The notes: generated from the sequence alone by a model not told the origin. Positions 43,480-55,659 are shown, counted from the first letter of the stretch. The stretch is DNA of 64,000 nt from Gymnogyps californianus (GCF_018139145.2 NC_059485.1:18723698-18787697); one strand, 5' to 3'. Translations and numbers: made by a program.

Positions 43480-46475
43480 TGGCCGGCTGGAGCCCGTGTA
43501 AATACTTAGCGTACCGATGCGATCTCTCGGCAAGCTTGGGCAGCGAGGGCAGGTCTGGCTGTCCCGGTCCCTTTCCGCCCAGGCAGGTGGGCTCAGGGAC
43601 ATGGCAAAGTCCCCCCCTTGCCCCGCCTGTGCTGACCTGAACCTTGCTGCCGGCTGGGGTTGGCGTTAGGGGGGAAGCTGCTTGCTTTTGGAGGGTGGAG
43701 GAGTATCCTCGTTCCTCTTCTCCTTTTTACTGTCCTGTCTGGATGAGAAGCGAGTGGCCTGGAGTGAACCGGCCCCTCCTTCCCTCAGCCTCGGGGCGGC
43801 AACAAAAGGATATTCCTAGAGAAGCGTGCAAAGCTCAAGGGGCTTTTTCTACTTAAAGCCTCACCTGTAACATACACAGATAATGTTTTTGTACGTTTTT
43901 CTCTGTTTAAACGTTTTTGGAGGGGTATCTACATTTCTTACAAACCCATCCAAGTAAGCAGCCCCAGGCTTTCGGCCCCGCTCTGCCCTCCGTGGCAGTT
44001 GGCGTCGCCTTCCAAAGATGCTCGTTTTCCAGCTTTCTCTGGCGATGCCGCGGGATGCAAATTCAGCCTAAACCCCTGACTGTGCTGGGCGGTTCCAGCG
44101 TGGGCTTCGGTGCCCTGGAGTTGTTCTCCCGCAGGCTCTTGGGGCACCTTGGCTCTCCCAGGGCACTTCGTGCTCCCCCTTCCTTCCCCCGGCACTCCTG
44201 AACCCATTTTTGTGCCCCGGGGCAGTGCCGGGTGAGAGGGGCCGTCTGGCAGAGCTGCCAGCCACCGCAGGGGTGCAGGTGAGGAGGGTGAGGCTGAAGA
44301 GCGGGGCCGGTGTCCCTGGGGTCCACAGAGGGACGAGGGCTGCGTGGTGGCAAGGACCGGAGGAGCACGGACGTTAGTGTCTGCTCCCAAAAGCCTGTGG
44401 CGTATTAATTTCGGAGAGCCTTGCAGCTCCAAAATGAGTTGGTTGATATGCTTCAAGCCCTGTTTTTAAAAGAACCGCTTTTGGTTTGAGAGTAAATGTG
44501 AATTTTTAGGCCTAGAGGAGTTATCTTGACTCGGTGATGGTGGGAAAGGGGCGCTCAGCACAGACCCTTAAGTGTTACCCCGGGCACTGAAGTCATGTCT
44601 GCTCTCTTTAAGTGGAGGTTTTGCTCCGTGAAGTGTCTGTATAAATATCCCCTCCTCACTCAGTGTCTGTGCTCCCCCGAGTCACATCTGCTCCCTTTCC
44701 TGACCAAAACTGAAGAGCACATTGTACCCTCCTGTGCCCCCCAGCCCGCCCAGAGCCATCGGCTCCCTGGGGACGAGCAGTGCAGGAGTGGGTTTCCTGG
44801 TGTGACGGGCTCGCTGCTGGCCGCCGGGGAGGAGGAGGAGGAGGATGAAGAGACCAGCTGTGAGGAGCATCATTATTTTGCAGCGGGCATGTTGTTCTGC
44901 AAGCGGCTCCGCTCTTCCTCCGAGGTCTCAGTTAAGTTAAGAGCACATCGTGGTCGTGTTTGCATCATGCAGTGGTTGATGGGCACGGAGCCGGCTGCCA
45001 GCAGCCGGGTTCCCAGGAGTGAGGATTTGTATTTACATAGTTTGACTCAGACGTTGTATACCCTCGGGGAGCCGCTTTCTGGGCCAAAAGAACAAGAGAC
45101 CTGCTCTCCGATGGCGTTTCGAACTCTGGTTGGATGAAGTCCCGTGCGAGGGCTGGGTTTTATTCAGTCCCCTGCTGACAGCCCGGTTCATGTTCCTGCA
45201 GGTCTTGCGTGCGCGGTGGTTATTAATAGCTCATCGGTGGGTGGGTCACAGGCCAGGTTGGCCAGATCCCTGCTCCGGCAGGATCCTCTCCCTTTTCCAG
45301 GTGTGTTACCAAAGGAGTGATTTGATGGCAGAGGGCCCTTCCTGAGGGTGCTGCGCTGCGGTGGCCCTGGTCCCTCTCACTGCGGCAAAGGCATTGCTGC
45401 CTGCGTGCTGCCTGGGCAAGGGGCTGTGGTGCCTGGGCTTCCCCACGGGACAGCAAACCTCAGGCAGCCGGGATGGGGGACCCCGCTGTGGGGACACTCG
45501 TGCTGTGGTCCATTTGCACCTGGTGGCTTGTCCCTACCAAGGGGACGAGGCTGCCAGAGAAGAAAGGGACGTACCCCCACATCTTGATTTTTCAGACTGA
45601 GTGGAGGGGTACCCCCCAGACCCAGTACCGGGGGGGCAGATGAAGGCAGGGGGAGAAGACAAGGGAGATGCAGAGGTCTGTCTGAGGAGAGGTGGGTTGG
45701 CGGGTCAGACAGCAGCCAGGCTTTGGATGGGACCAGCCCTGCTCAGCCTGCTCCGGTGGGGCAGGGCGAAGGGTGGGGTGGTGGATGGCGAGCCTGCTCC
45801 CTGCCAAGGTGCTCCTGGGGAGTCAGGGCCCTTGGACACCACCTGAAGTACTCTCCTGGAGACCCTCATCCTTGTGGTGCTCACCAGTGCCCCTGGATGC
45901 CTCAGGGAAATGGTCTTTCCCAGCCCGAGCTGCAGCCCTGGGTCCTCTGCGTCCTGGGAAGCTGCAGCTGATTGAGCGGAGCATGCGATGGGGAGGGCAC
46001 CCGCTCGTTTGCTCCCCGCACTATAATTAGCCGGGTTGGCAGGCAGACCTGCTGTCAGGCTGCCTGACACCCAGCCAGGCTGCGGGGCTTGCGATGCAGC
46101 ATGTAAAGTACATGCTGGAGGACGGGGTGTAATTAACTGCAGGCCCTCGGAGCTGAGAGCTGACTCCTCGGCTTCCAGCCTTTTTTCTTGCCTTTTTTTT
46201 TTTTTTCTCTCAATGATGAAATATATAACTTCACCTATAAACCAGTATAAACATGCAGGAGCTGGTAAGCCCAAAGATTAAAAAAAAACAAAAATGTTTG
46301 AAAATACCAGGCAATACATGAATGCGATGTTACAATCAGGCAGCTGACACCCCCTCTAAATGAGGCAGAATAAAAAAAACCCAGGTTCTAGCAGCAACAC
46401 GAACTCAGCCGCGCTGCACCCCCTGCGTGTGCCGTGCTCAGGGTTTAACGCTATAAATAGCAGCATATTCAGCTA
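43480..46475. other. No gene recognised; some AT-rich spots and a GGA run
   Basis: An AT-richer part at about 44400-44540 (GTATTAATTTCGG) may be regulatory. A short GGA run lies at 44827-44845 and a T-run near 46192-46206. TATAAATA-like words occur near 44641 and 46452 without transcript evidence. Confidence 0.5.
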
Positions 46476-46483
46476 CACATCTC

Positions 46484-46569
46484 GGCCCTGATTCTGCAAA
46501 CACTTAAGCCCAAGCACAGCTCTTTCCCGACGTGCTTAAAGTTGCAGTAATAGTTTGCAGGCTGTAATC
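46484..46569. mobile_element. Decayed palindromic MITE, second amniote family
   Basis: The left arm reads GGCCCTGATTCTGCAAACAC then TTAAGC. The middle keeps ACGTGCTTAAAGTT. The right arm is TAATAGTTTGCAG (46548-46560), the imperfect reverse complement of CTGCAAACACTTA (46494-46506), 11 of 13. This agrees with a palindromic amniote element recalled as beginning 'ggccctgattctgcaaacactta', abundant in turtles and crocodilians. The central part is deleted. Confidence 0.6.
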
Positions 46570-46574
46570 AAGAA

Positions 46575-47445
46575 AGAGAAGAAAAAATAAGGTAGAAAAC
46601 AGAGTGTGCACAGCACTCTGTGGGTACCAGCTATCGATGGATATACAGCCTGGGTGTCTGCTGCTCCTCCCTTGCAGCTCCTGCGCCCTTACCTACCTAA
46701 TTAAGGATTTAGTTAAGGAAAACATGGAGAGAAGGTGCCTACGCCTGTGCATGCGTGTCACCGTGGATGTTGTTGTTGAGCTGGCGGAGTTTACAAGCTC
46801 CGGTGGTTTTGCCAGCAATTTGACAAGTTCTTTCATCCAGAGAAGCTCCGATGAGCAGCAAGTGCACAGCTCGGTCTGTGCCAGCCCTCAGCATGGCTCG
46901 GGGAGGTCCTTCCAGAAAGAGAAACTTTTTAATAAAGAGGCTGTGCGTGCATGCGTGTGTATATATGCATAAATTAATTTTTGCAGGCATGTAGCAGTAC
47001 AATAGAAGTTGAGAAAAAAAGTTTCCTGGATGAGCTCTCGGTAAAGAAATGCTTTGAAGTTCAGGTCTGCCTTAACGTGGTGTGAGCTGCGAGGGGTTTG
47101 CGGGTGAGCAGCCCCCGTTGGGGTGGGGAGCGTGGCCTGGGAAGAGGCTTGGCTGGGGAAAGCAGGGGCAGGAGAAGGCTGGGGGAGATGCTGAGAGAGG
47201 GTGGGAAGGCAAGGGAAGGCACGGTGGCAGGGGAATGAAAGATGAGTGCAAATGGACTTGTTTATTGGGGAGTGTTGGCAGATGCTCATTAGCAGACTTG
47301 CTTTTCCTCCCGATAAGAAGGCAGGCTCGGGGACAGATCCTGTCCTCGTTACCCTGACTGATGAGGAACCCAAAGTCGGTTGCGAGGGTTCATGCTGCAG
47401 CCAACCCAGTTGTGCGCGTTTAATTGCCAAGTGGAAGGAGAACCG
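46575..47445. other. No gene recognised
   Basis: Contains AT-richer sequence at 46920-47060 (ATGCATAAATTAATTTTTGC near 46966), which could be a regulatory element. Otherwise featureless. Confidence 0.5.
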
Positions 47446-47449
47446 AGGG

Positions 47450-47575
47450 AGGAGGGGGGTCGCCGGGCGCTGCTGGGCGGCGGGGCTGGCAGGCGCCGGG
47501 GCTGTGCCGGCGCAGCTTGCGGCGCTGGGGCTTGGCTCCGTTCCTCCTTGGCCCGACACGCACGTGTGCGCAGAT
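47450..47575. promoter_or_regulatory. CpG island-like patch with E-box
   Basis: Dense CpG (GGTCGCCGGGCGCTGCTGGG near 47458, GCCGGCGCAGCTTGCGGCGC near 47507) and a CACGTG E-box inside ACGCACGTGTGCGC near 47559. No exon is attached. Confidence 0.33.
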
Positions 47576-47579
47576 CTCT

Positions 47580-49780
47580 ACTCCTCTGTGCAATGCACCT
47601 GCGAGGGTGCACTCCGAGGAGAGGGAAGCAGAATTTAATGATGTTGGGGAGTTTGGCCTGGTCCTCATGAACACAACCTGTCGGCAGGGCCAGGGTGAGC
47701 TGCTGAGATGGGCTCTGGAGCGAGGGGCCAGTAACAGGGCTGCTCTCCAGGAGAACCCATCTCGTTGCTTTCCTGGGGGTCAGGTACAGGTTGGGTGAGG
47801 ATGAAGCCCATTTTCCAAAGAAGCAGGTTTACGTTTGCGTTTCAGCCCCTTGGAAAACACCAAGGTCTCCCCTCCTGGCTCCCGGACGTGAGGGTGGATG
47901 AGCAACCAGAGAAGAGCGTTCAGCCTCTGGTAAGATGATCCGGTGGAACGTGGGTGCCCACCTGCTCGCAGGAGGCCGTCCTGGCGTGGCGAGGTGGTGG
48001 GGTCAGGCTGGCGTCTGAGCAAGGCTGTGGTGTCAGGATGCGCCAGCCAGGGGAGCCGGTGAAACACGGGACCTCTTCCTGCGTAGGTCTGTGGTGTCTC
48101 CGGTGGGGAGAGCTGCTTGGAGGACACTACGAGCTCCTCCAGCTCCCGGGTGTGGGTTGAGCTGCTCTGCTTGGAGGGGGGGGCTGCAGGGCTTCGTTTC
48201 TGTTCCCTGGACTACCTCAGTGTACCTCGCGTGCATAGCCATGTTTCCCTTCTCCTTCCCCCCTAAATGATGCAAAAGCACTTTTCTCTAGTTTTCAGCA
48301 CGTTTTTCACCTTCCATCAGACTCAAAGCCCCACTTGGATGCGTGTCAATGCCCCGTGTGCGTGCACAGGGTCAGTGCTGTTTGCAGGCGAGTGTGATAG
48401 CTGGTTCAGGCTCCCGCTCTAGAGCTGGGCTGGGATGAGCTAGCCGCTGAAGAATGAACGTGTTAGAGCCATTGGCATCCTCCCCTGGCTGGGTTGGGCC
48501 TGCGGGGAATTGTCCGCCCCCTCCTCGGAGCCTTTGTAGTTGAGGCAGGAGGAGGCAGGATCACAACGGCAAGAGCCTGGGGCTGGCACGTGCAGAAACG
48601 CTGGCGGCTCACGCATCCCCCCATGGTCCACCAGTACTTCGGTTTTGCCAAAATGCCGTCCTCCAAGAGACCAAGGCTCTTTTCTGATTCCCAATGGCAC
48701 ATGTCCTCCTCCCTCCTTGCCTCGAGCCAGCCCCTTCCATCTCTCCATCTGGGCAGGCAGTGCTGCTGCCCTGGCCTGACCCTTCCGCTGCCACCAGATT
48801 TTTTTCTGCCGTGTGACCTATCCTTTCTTAATCACCCCTGTTCTCCATTCCTTAATCACCCCCATACTTCAGCACGCAGGCAGGGATCTGCTCTCCAGCA
48901 AGGCTGGCCTTTGGAGATGCAAAGCTGCGCCCAGCCGGGTGGCCCAGAGCTCCCTCCCGGGCATGAGCTGGTTTGCAGCACTGCCACATTGAAGGCAGAA
49001 GTTATCACTGTGATTTTTGGCTGAGCAGTCTGGTTCGTCCACCCTGAAATTCAGGTTTTAGGATTTGAGGGTTCATCTGGCCTCAAATTCATGTTTCAGG
49101 GAGACTCGGGGCTGTATTAGCCCAGGGCCCTGGCAGCACTGGGGCAGGGCTGTTTTGAGGGGTGCCGTGCTGGGGGCAGGTCGCGATGGCAGGCAGGATG
49201 GGTGCCAGAGCCCGCGGAGGGGAGCCGATGTCTGCAGGGGAGGAGGCAGCAGCCCTTTGGTTTCTTGGCCAAGCCCATGCCAGAGGCAAGGGACTGGACG
49301 GAGACAGGGGTGCATAGCACGCCGAGCCCCGGGATGCTCCGGCTGGGTCGGCCCTCGCTCGGAGGGATGCTGCTAGCTGGGGCAGGGGGGTGACATCTCC
49401 TTCCTCCTCCTTCCAAACAACCCTCTTGCATCCCAGGCTCTGAATTTTATTCCCCTTCCGACAGTCAGGCATCAACTCCCGATTACTCATAAATGCAGCA
49501 TGTTGCAGATCCGCGGAGCTTGATGAACGGCTGCGCCTGAAAGCACGAATAGCCAGGATCCAGGGACAAGAAGCCGGGATGGGGGGGACACGGACTGTGC
49601 AGCCTAGGTCTGTCAATCCTGTCTTGCCCTGGGGGCCAAGCGTCTGCTGCCCGTGCCCAAATCCCCCTGGAATCTGCCCGGCCTGGCTTGGGAACCCGGC
49701 TCGGGGATGCTGCGGCTGCTGGGGCAGGCGCTGAGGTCCCAGCAGGTGACCAGGCATGGATGGCAGGTTTGCAGCATAGA
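47580..49780. other. No gene recognised
   Basis: Non-coding. The 285-codon minus-strand frame (49946 to 49089) has no domain and overlaps other frames. Confidence 0.55.
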
Positions 49781-49789
49781 CCGCTATCG

Positions 49790-50285
49790 ATGATGGCCCA
49801 CAAGTTTGTTTTGCAGAATCTTCTTCTAGCGTGGAAAAATAACTCATCCCTCGGTTTTTATCGCTTTTGTTTGTGTGGGCATTGATTACGCTGGGAGTTA
49901 CTGAGCCAGATTTTATTGGAATGACTGAGAAAGCTGCCACCTGCAAGCAGCCGCTTGTCTTTGGGGATTATTTTGGCGTAGTTTCTAAATAATTGCATGA
50001 GGCTTCTTCAGCCTTGCTAATAACTTCATTCTCCCAGGGACACTGCCCAGAAAAAGATGAGCTGAGATTATGCTTTGCAACATTTAGGAGAGGAAAAAGT
50101 ACAACAGGATTGATGTCTGCTGGTGTGAATAAATAAATAATACAATACCTCTGCCTTAGCCCCTCCGTGAGCATCCTTGTTTCCAGCCCCGTGTCTGTTA
50201 TCTCCCCAGTTTGGCTGAATTTCAGAATTCAGAGCGGTCCTTTAAATCGGTCTCATCTTTTCTGTCTGCAGTATATTGTGCTAAT
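49790..50285. promoter_or_regulatory. AT-richer block, candidate conserved non-coding elements
   Basis: Nearly 500 bases are AT-richer than their surroundings, without recognised repeats. They contain AATAATTGCATGAGG-like, GAATAAATAAATAATAC and TGTGCTAATTCTTATCAGGG words with many homeodomain, POU and GATA cores. Candidate enhancer cluster, inferred from composition only. Confidence 0.3.
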
Positions 50286-50417
50286 TCTTATCAGGGACCA
50301 GCAAGGCTGGCTCTGGAGATGAGCTGTCCTAGGGAAGCCTGCCTGGTAGCTTACATACGTTGTGTAACTTGGGCTTGTTAAATATATGATTTAAATAACT
50401 TGCAAAATAGTTTACGT

Positions 50418-50458
50418 AGTGCCTGAAATGTGAAATTAAGAGAATAATTTCAGGCACT
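50418..50458. repeat. Perfect 12-bp inverted repeat with a nested second stem
   Basis: AGTGCCTGAAAT (50418-50429) and ATTTCAGGCACT (50447-50458) are exact reverse complements. Within the loop, TGAAATT (50431-50437) also pairs with AATTTCA (50446-50452), so two alternative hairpins exist. It could be a MITE relic or a structured regulatory site. Confidence 0.6.
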
Positions 50459-50549
50459 CATGTTGGCCCAGATTCTCACAGATTTGCAAAGACTTTGTTA
50501 AAATCATAGGTCACGTTTTAAATAACGAGACAAGCCCACAAATGTCTTT

Positions 50550-51615
50550 GACATTTTGTACAAAATCTAGTATGTAAAAGAAGCGTGTTTTGCAGTGCCG
50601 AAGGGAGCCGGGTCGTTGCATACATCGATCGCCCTGCCGTGGTGAGGAGGGTTGGGAAGGGCAGCACTGGGAACGCCACTGGGAAGATGAGAGGTCTTCC
50701 CACTGGTCCACTGGTTTTGATGCTACTGGGCAAGCCTTAGCGATGGCCCAGATGCAGCTGGGTGTTGCTCTACTAGTTTGGGAGGCTGCATTTTTACACC
50801 CCTGCAAAGGTGCTTTTTGAGAACCTGGACATGTGTCCTTAAGGCTAATAAATCCAGTCTGACCTCTCAGTTCATCTTGTTTTAGTGTAAAAGCACCAGG
50901 AAAGTTGGTGTCCAGTTGCCTTCCCTTTCCCTCGTAGCATTTCTAAGGTGTTCCTGTGACGCTGCACTTCCAACATAGACGTTGCACTTTTCTGTGAGAG
51001 CAGAAGGGCTCTGAGCATCGCACGGAGAGGTCCTTTAATCAAAACAAGGGCAGTGCAAGCATGGCTCAGGTATTCTTGTACGGGGAGGGGCGGAGGATAG
51101 CAGTGGTAATGACCTTGAGACAACGCTTTCTTCATCACATTGGCAGGCAATCCCCGCTTCTTGGCAGGCTGCATCCTGGCACCCAGGAGCTGTGGGCTTG
51201 GCGTCAGCCTCCCCTTCTGCTGCTGCCTCTGCTCGGGTGGTTGTTTCCTCTGCAGAGGAAAGAGATTAAAGACGGTGCCCGGCCGCATCCAAAAGGGCAG
51301 ACGCTCGGAAGGCACGCACCCGGGGGGGAGCGAGGCATTGAGGACACTGCCAGGCTCTCAGGACATCATCTGGGTCAGCATCCTGGTGTCCCACCTTCCT
51401 CTCCTGGCCCTGCCAGCAGCAGGAGCGTGAACGCCGGAGGGATGGAGGGTATAGCCTGGCAGCTTTTCGGTAGCTGCCTTGCCCAGTGCCATGTGCCAGG
51501 GCGGTGGGGGCTGCTCCTGTCCCTCCAGATGCCCCTGTGCTGCCGGTCCCCACGGTCGCTTGCCTCCGTGTGTCAGGAGGAAAGGGTGGAGATGGGCGCA
51601 AGCCTCGCTTGAAGT
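50550..51615. other. No gene recognised
   Basis: Only overlapping chance frames were seen. Confidence 0.6.
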
Positions 51616-51624
51616 ATTTGTTTT

Positions 51625-51720
51625 AAAAATACTCACCGATAAAAATGACTCTCTCCATTATTTCATTAAGGGATTTAAAATGTGCTTCCTAAACCCTGAG
51701 TCATCAATGAAATGAGCAAG
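51625..51720. promoter_or_regulatory. Candidate conserved element with AP-1 site
   Basis: ATTTCATT (51660-51667) and AATGAAAT (51706-51713) form an 8-bp dyad, and TGAGTCA, a consensus AP-1 site, lies at 51698-51704. The sequence is AT-rich among GC-richer flanks. Confidence 0.28.
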
Positions 51721-51724
51721 CGAG

Positions 51725-53325
51725 AAGCAGCACAGCGGGTCCCGCTGGAGGGTGACTCACGCTGCGGGGGGGCTTGGAGCTTGCAGGAGACTCTTTGAAC
51801 TGGGGGATGCTCCGCTCCCTCCCTCCCTCTCAGGAAGGCCAGGGTCTCCCCAGCATCCTGAGCAGCAGCAGGAGGTCTCTGGGAGCCTGTGGGACTCCCG
51901 GATTTATTGTGGGAGCTGAGCCATCACACTGCAGCCATGCCTCTCTGGAGACCCCAGCTATGCCTTGATGCACAGGAGCCACCAGCAGACAACTCTCCTG
52001 GAAGCCTGCAGATCAACCAACAACAGTGCATGCACGCAGGCAGGCATTTGATTTTTTGTTGTGTACTTGCATAGATAAAAGCCTCCAGATCCCATATCAG
52101 TTCAGGAGGAATTGATCTTTCCTCCCAGAAGGCAGAGGAAAATGCCAGGTCACCTCTTGCTTATTTTTGGGAGCTCTCTGCCTCTTTCAGTCCCCAGGCA
52201 CAGGCAGAAAAAGAAAAGCTGGTCCCAGCTCCCTGTAAGGCCAGGAACTGTCCCCTCTGTGCTGGTTTATCTAGTCGGCTTTGTAAAAGCCCTTAGAAAC
52301 GCTGGTCTATCCCTCCCACTGGAGTTGGTTCAAACTCTGTTCAAGCTCAGTGCCAGGACAGTTTTCCTAAGATCCAGGCTGCATGTTCCCTTTACCCCAC
52401 TCTGCTTCCTTACGTCCCATCCTTCCCTAGACTACTTTTCCACAATCTTCCCCTCCTGCGGATGCTGGCTGAGACCGCAGTACCCGGTGCGGTGGGACAG
52501 GGGTGGTGGCTGGTGGCACTGTTGCAGCCACGCTGCTGCCCCTTCGTGCACCACGCTACAACAGGCAGCACCCACGCTCGGTCCTGCCCGCAACCTCCCA
52601 TCACCGATTCCCTAAGTGCTTTCTAATTAATATCTTCAAACCATCGGTGAAGGCCAGCTCCCCTGCTTGGGAGGATCTTCCCAGGTGCTGCTCTGAGCTC
52701 TCTCAGTGCTCCTGGCCAGTCGTACCGGGATGTTGTGATGTCCCTGCCCTTGGCAAAATGCCTTGGGCATTTTATTTTTACTACGGCTACATCTTACAGT
52801 GAAGTGCTGCACAAAGTCAGGCCAGCCCCAAGGAGCCCTGTGGTCTCTTAGGGCATCGCTGCCTTCTCGCCTCCTTCCTCCTGCCGATGGCTCTGCGCTG
52901 CTTTACTTGCAGTTTTCAAAGTGTCTGTGGTTTATCCTCCACCTGGTTTATTAACCTCCTCGGTGGATGGTCCCTGTCCATGGCTCCTGTTGCGACACCA
53001 CATGTGCCTGCGCTCACTTCTCCTTCTACTTTTTTGTGAGGATCTCCCTTAGAGGCGGTTGAAAACATGTCCTTGCCTTGGGCCTTGCTGCTGGCCCTGA
53101 CCACCTTCTCTGCCCAGGCATCACCTTTGCCAGCCTCCAGCAAGCTCTCCTCCGTTCGCTGGTGATTCTTGTGGCCAGGTGCTTTCCTGCCGCTCTCCTG
53201 GACCCTCTGGATCCACGGCCACCTTGGTTTTGTGCATGCTTGGGAGAAAGAAATGCAACGTGGTGGGATGGACCTGTGTAACTTCATCTGACTGCTAGGC
53301 ATGGTCCCTTTCTCTTCTGGGAAGA
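51725..53325. other. No gene recognised
   Basis: Non-coding with no recognised elements. Confidence 0.6.
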
Positions 53326-53329
53326 GAGT

Positions 53330-53450
53330 AAGGAGGCAAAGGGCTATGCAGGGGCAATATGGGGAAACTGAGGCATGAGGAGGGAAGAAATGGCTCAAGG
53401 CCAGACCCTGGGGATCCACAGCTCCTGGCCTTGCTCCAGGCCAGATGCCT
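53330..53450 (-). mobile_element. Ancient MIR-like SINE relic
   Basis: ATATGGGGAAACTGAGGCAT near 53358, followed by a GAGGGAAGAAATGGCTCAAG-like stretch and GGCCAGACCC, matches the reverse complement of the 'tgcctcagtttccccat' block and the adjoining 'gacttgcccaaggtcacac' block of old CORE/MIR-like SINEs. Subfamily is undetermined. Confidence 0.55.
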
Positions 53451-53459
53451 TGGACACGT

Positions 53460-54575
53460 TGCTGGAATTCTGCTTTTCCTCCTCATTTGCTATTTTCTTA
53501 ATAAGCTTTAAAGTCAGCTATTTTGGCTTATCATTGCTGCGATCACTCCCCGTTTTGTTGGGTTTTTTTTCCTCTCTGCAAAGTTAGTGCCTCATTGTTT
53601 TATTCCAGATATCTAGAACCTTCTCAGTTTTCCGTGACTCTTAAAAAATAATTGCTTGATAAGCTCAAGGTAACCCCTTCTCTTAGCATGCTCATGTAGC
53701 TCAGCCTGCCAGCGGCTTGTGGACTGCACAGGCTCGTGAGCCGTGGAGCGCGCGGAGGGGCAGGCAGGCTGCCATGCCTGTGGTGCTGCTTACCTGCAGC
53801 CGTGGCACGGCGCCGGCACAGGGCACGTGGCTTCGCTGGAGCTTCTCCACCTCCCTTTCTGCAAGAGCTGAACTTGCAAGGTGAGCCTTTCTTTTTCCCC
53901 AAGTTTCCACGTGGTTTTCCCTCGTTAGGGATTGATTTCAGAGACCTGCATTTCCATCCTACCGAGAGACGAGGGGAGGTTAACACTTGTGATACCCGTG
54001 ACTGTGTGAAGGGGCTACTGCAGATTTTGTCACCTCCTACGCTGGGAATATTGGTGATAGAGATAGTCCCCCCAGCATTTTAGAAAGGTAGAAGAGTGTC
54101 AGCATTGTTTCCTGCTGTTACCAGCACTCTAGAAAGGTCAGGTACTGTCTGGAGCTGGCAAAGGACCTGCGGGGTCGATGAGAGCTTCTTCCCACAGACC
54201 TTGGCTGCAGCTGGGTGGGGGGGTCCTGACTGCGCAGGATGCGGGTTTTCCATGTGTCGTTTCAGTGGTGTTGAGAAAGCTGTTTGCAAGTGGTTTCTCC
54301 TTAAATATCAACAGTTCTCTGTGATCCCTGCTAGCACAGATAGCAGATGGAACTGAATTTGTCGTGGCTCATCACCCTCGTTGCAGCCAATCCGTAGTTT
54401 GGGAACTGGCACCCTGGGTTTTAAGTGTCAAGTTTTAAAAAGTAAGGAAATATCTCATGGGAATGCTGTGCCGGAGGGAGTGGAGTTGTTCCCGGACGTG
54501 CTGTGGGCTTGGAGGACAGGTTCCATGGCCTAGGGCATTTGCTCTGTGCAGTTACTGCTGTGCTCATTTCTCTGC
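53460..54575. other. No gene recognised
   Basis: AT-richer, unassigned sequence at 53480-53690, then mixed non-coding DNA. Confidence 0.55.
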
Positions 54576-54582
54576 TGCTTCA

Positions 54583-54815
54583 GGAATGCACAGAGTGGTT
54601 GAGAAGATCACCCAGTCCGACGCCCTGCTCAAGGCAGGGTCACTTACACTCGGTTGTCCTGGATGCCCAGGACCATGTCCAGTTGCGTTTTGAATGTCTC
54701 CAAGGCTGGAGACTCCACCGCATCTCTGGGCAGCCTGTGCAAGCATTTGACGACCCCATTCTGGTGTCTGGCCATCAGTCCCGTGGGGCTTTGCTGTAGC
54801 TTCTGTCGTGTCAGA
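54583..54815 (-). mobile_element. CR1 LINE fragment, 3' part, minus strand
   Basis: The plus strand carries, in order, words of the CR1 3' region in reverse complement: GATCACCCAGTCC near 54606, CCTGCTCAAGGCAGGGTCAC (54622-54641), the Gly-Asp-Thr-coding-like block near 54675, GTTTTGAATGTCTCC near 54687, GGAGACTCCACCGCATCTCT (54708-54727), GGGCAGCCTGTGCAAGCATT (54728-54747) and a degenerate CTTCTGTCGTGTC near 54800. CR1 copies are typically 5'-truncated, as here. This is the main evidence for a bird or other sauropsid source. Confidence 0.85.
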
Positions 54816-54819
54816 GGAG

Positions 54820-55305
54820 AGGAAGCAGCAAGGAGAGCCAAACGATGCCGCTGTCCCTGCCCAATGGGGATTGCTCGGAGCCCATCAAGCCTTTGCACGC
54901 CGACACGGTGTTCGGCACATGGGCAGATGAGATCTTCCCACCCCAAAGGGCTGCTTCTTGTGCACTCCAGGCTCTACCCCAAGCCAGAGCTCAGGTGCGT
55001 CCCCTGGCCCCATGGGCATGTGAGACGTGCAAGAGGGTGGCACACATCCAGCTCCACGTACCTGGCGCTGCGGGTTTGGTTGCAGCCTCTCAGCACTGGT
55101 GTCTGACCAACACCTCTATGCTGGGGAGAGAGTCAGCCCATCTCGCTGGCTTGGCCAGAGCTCCCTTTTGGGGGGATGCTTTGGTGACAGTGGATCCTTG
55201 CCTGCTTAAAAGCTGGGGCCCTCCTCTCCCCGCTTGCTTTTCAGTTCCAGGGTGGGAGCACCCGGTGGCTTTGGCCAGGGAGGGGAGCGCCGGGAGAGCT
55301 CCTGT
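54820..55305. other. No gene recognised
   Basis: Overlapping open frames on both strands (up to 279 codons) with no domain. Confidence 0.55.
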
Positions 55306-55309
55306 GCCC

Positions 55310-55520
55310 CTGATTAGCATTCGGCCCCGCTGCTCCTGCTGCTCCGCTGCTTTGGCGTTCGCGCTCGCCATTGCCTGGCAACCACGGAGCAAAACTACAA
55401 CAGCAGCCCCAGAGCCCGAGCGTGCGTCGTCCCGCGAGCGTGCACGCACGCTGGCACACGCCTGCTGCCCGTGAAGGGACAGGGACGGGGTGGGTGGCGG
55501 GGCCACCCCGCGCTGCTGCC
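55310..55520. promoter_or_regulatory. CpG-rich patch with RFX X-box-like motif
   Basis: ATTGCCTGGCAAC at 55370-55382 has the inverted half-sites of an RFX X-box and sits inside CpG-dense sequence (GGCGTTCGCGCTCGCC near 55354, GAGCGTGCGTCGTCCCGCGA near 55418). X-boxes in CpG-rich promoters are typical of ciliary genes and other RFX targets. No exon can be attached. This is the best promoter candidate after the CRE/GC-box patch. Confidence 0.4.
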
Positions 55521-55566
55521 CGCCGTCCCCCATCCCAGCAAGGGGCAAGGGTGAGGACTGTCCCCG

Positions 55567-55592
55567 AGAGGAGGAAGAGGAGGAGGAGAGGG
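55567..55592. repeat. GAG-rich low-complexity tract
   Basis: A short purine triplet-like run. Confidence 0.85.
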
Positions 55593-55638
55593 CTCTGGCG
55601 GTGCAACGGCTTTGCTGACACCCAGGTTTGGTGGGTCG

Positions 55639-55659
55639 GTCTGTCTGTCTGTCTGTCTG
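55639..55659. repeat. (TCTG)n microsatellite
   Basis: About five tandem TCTG units. Confidence 0.95.
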
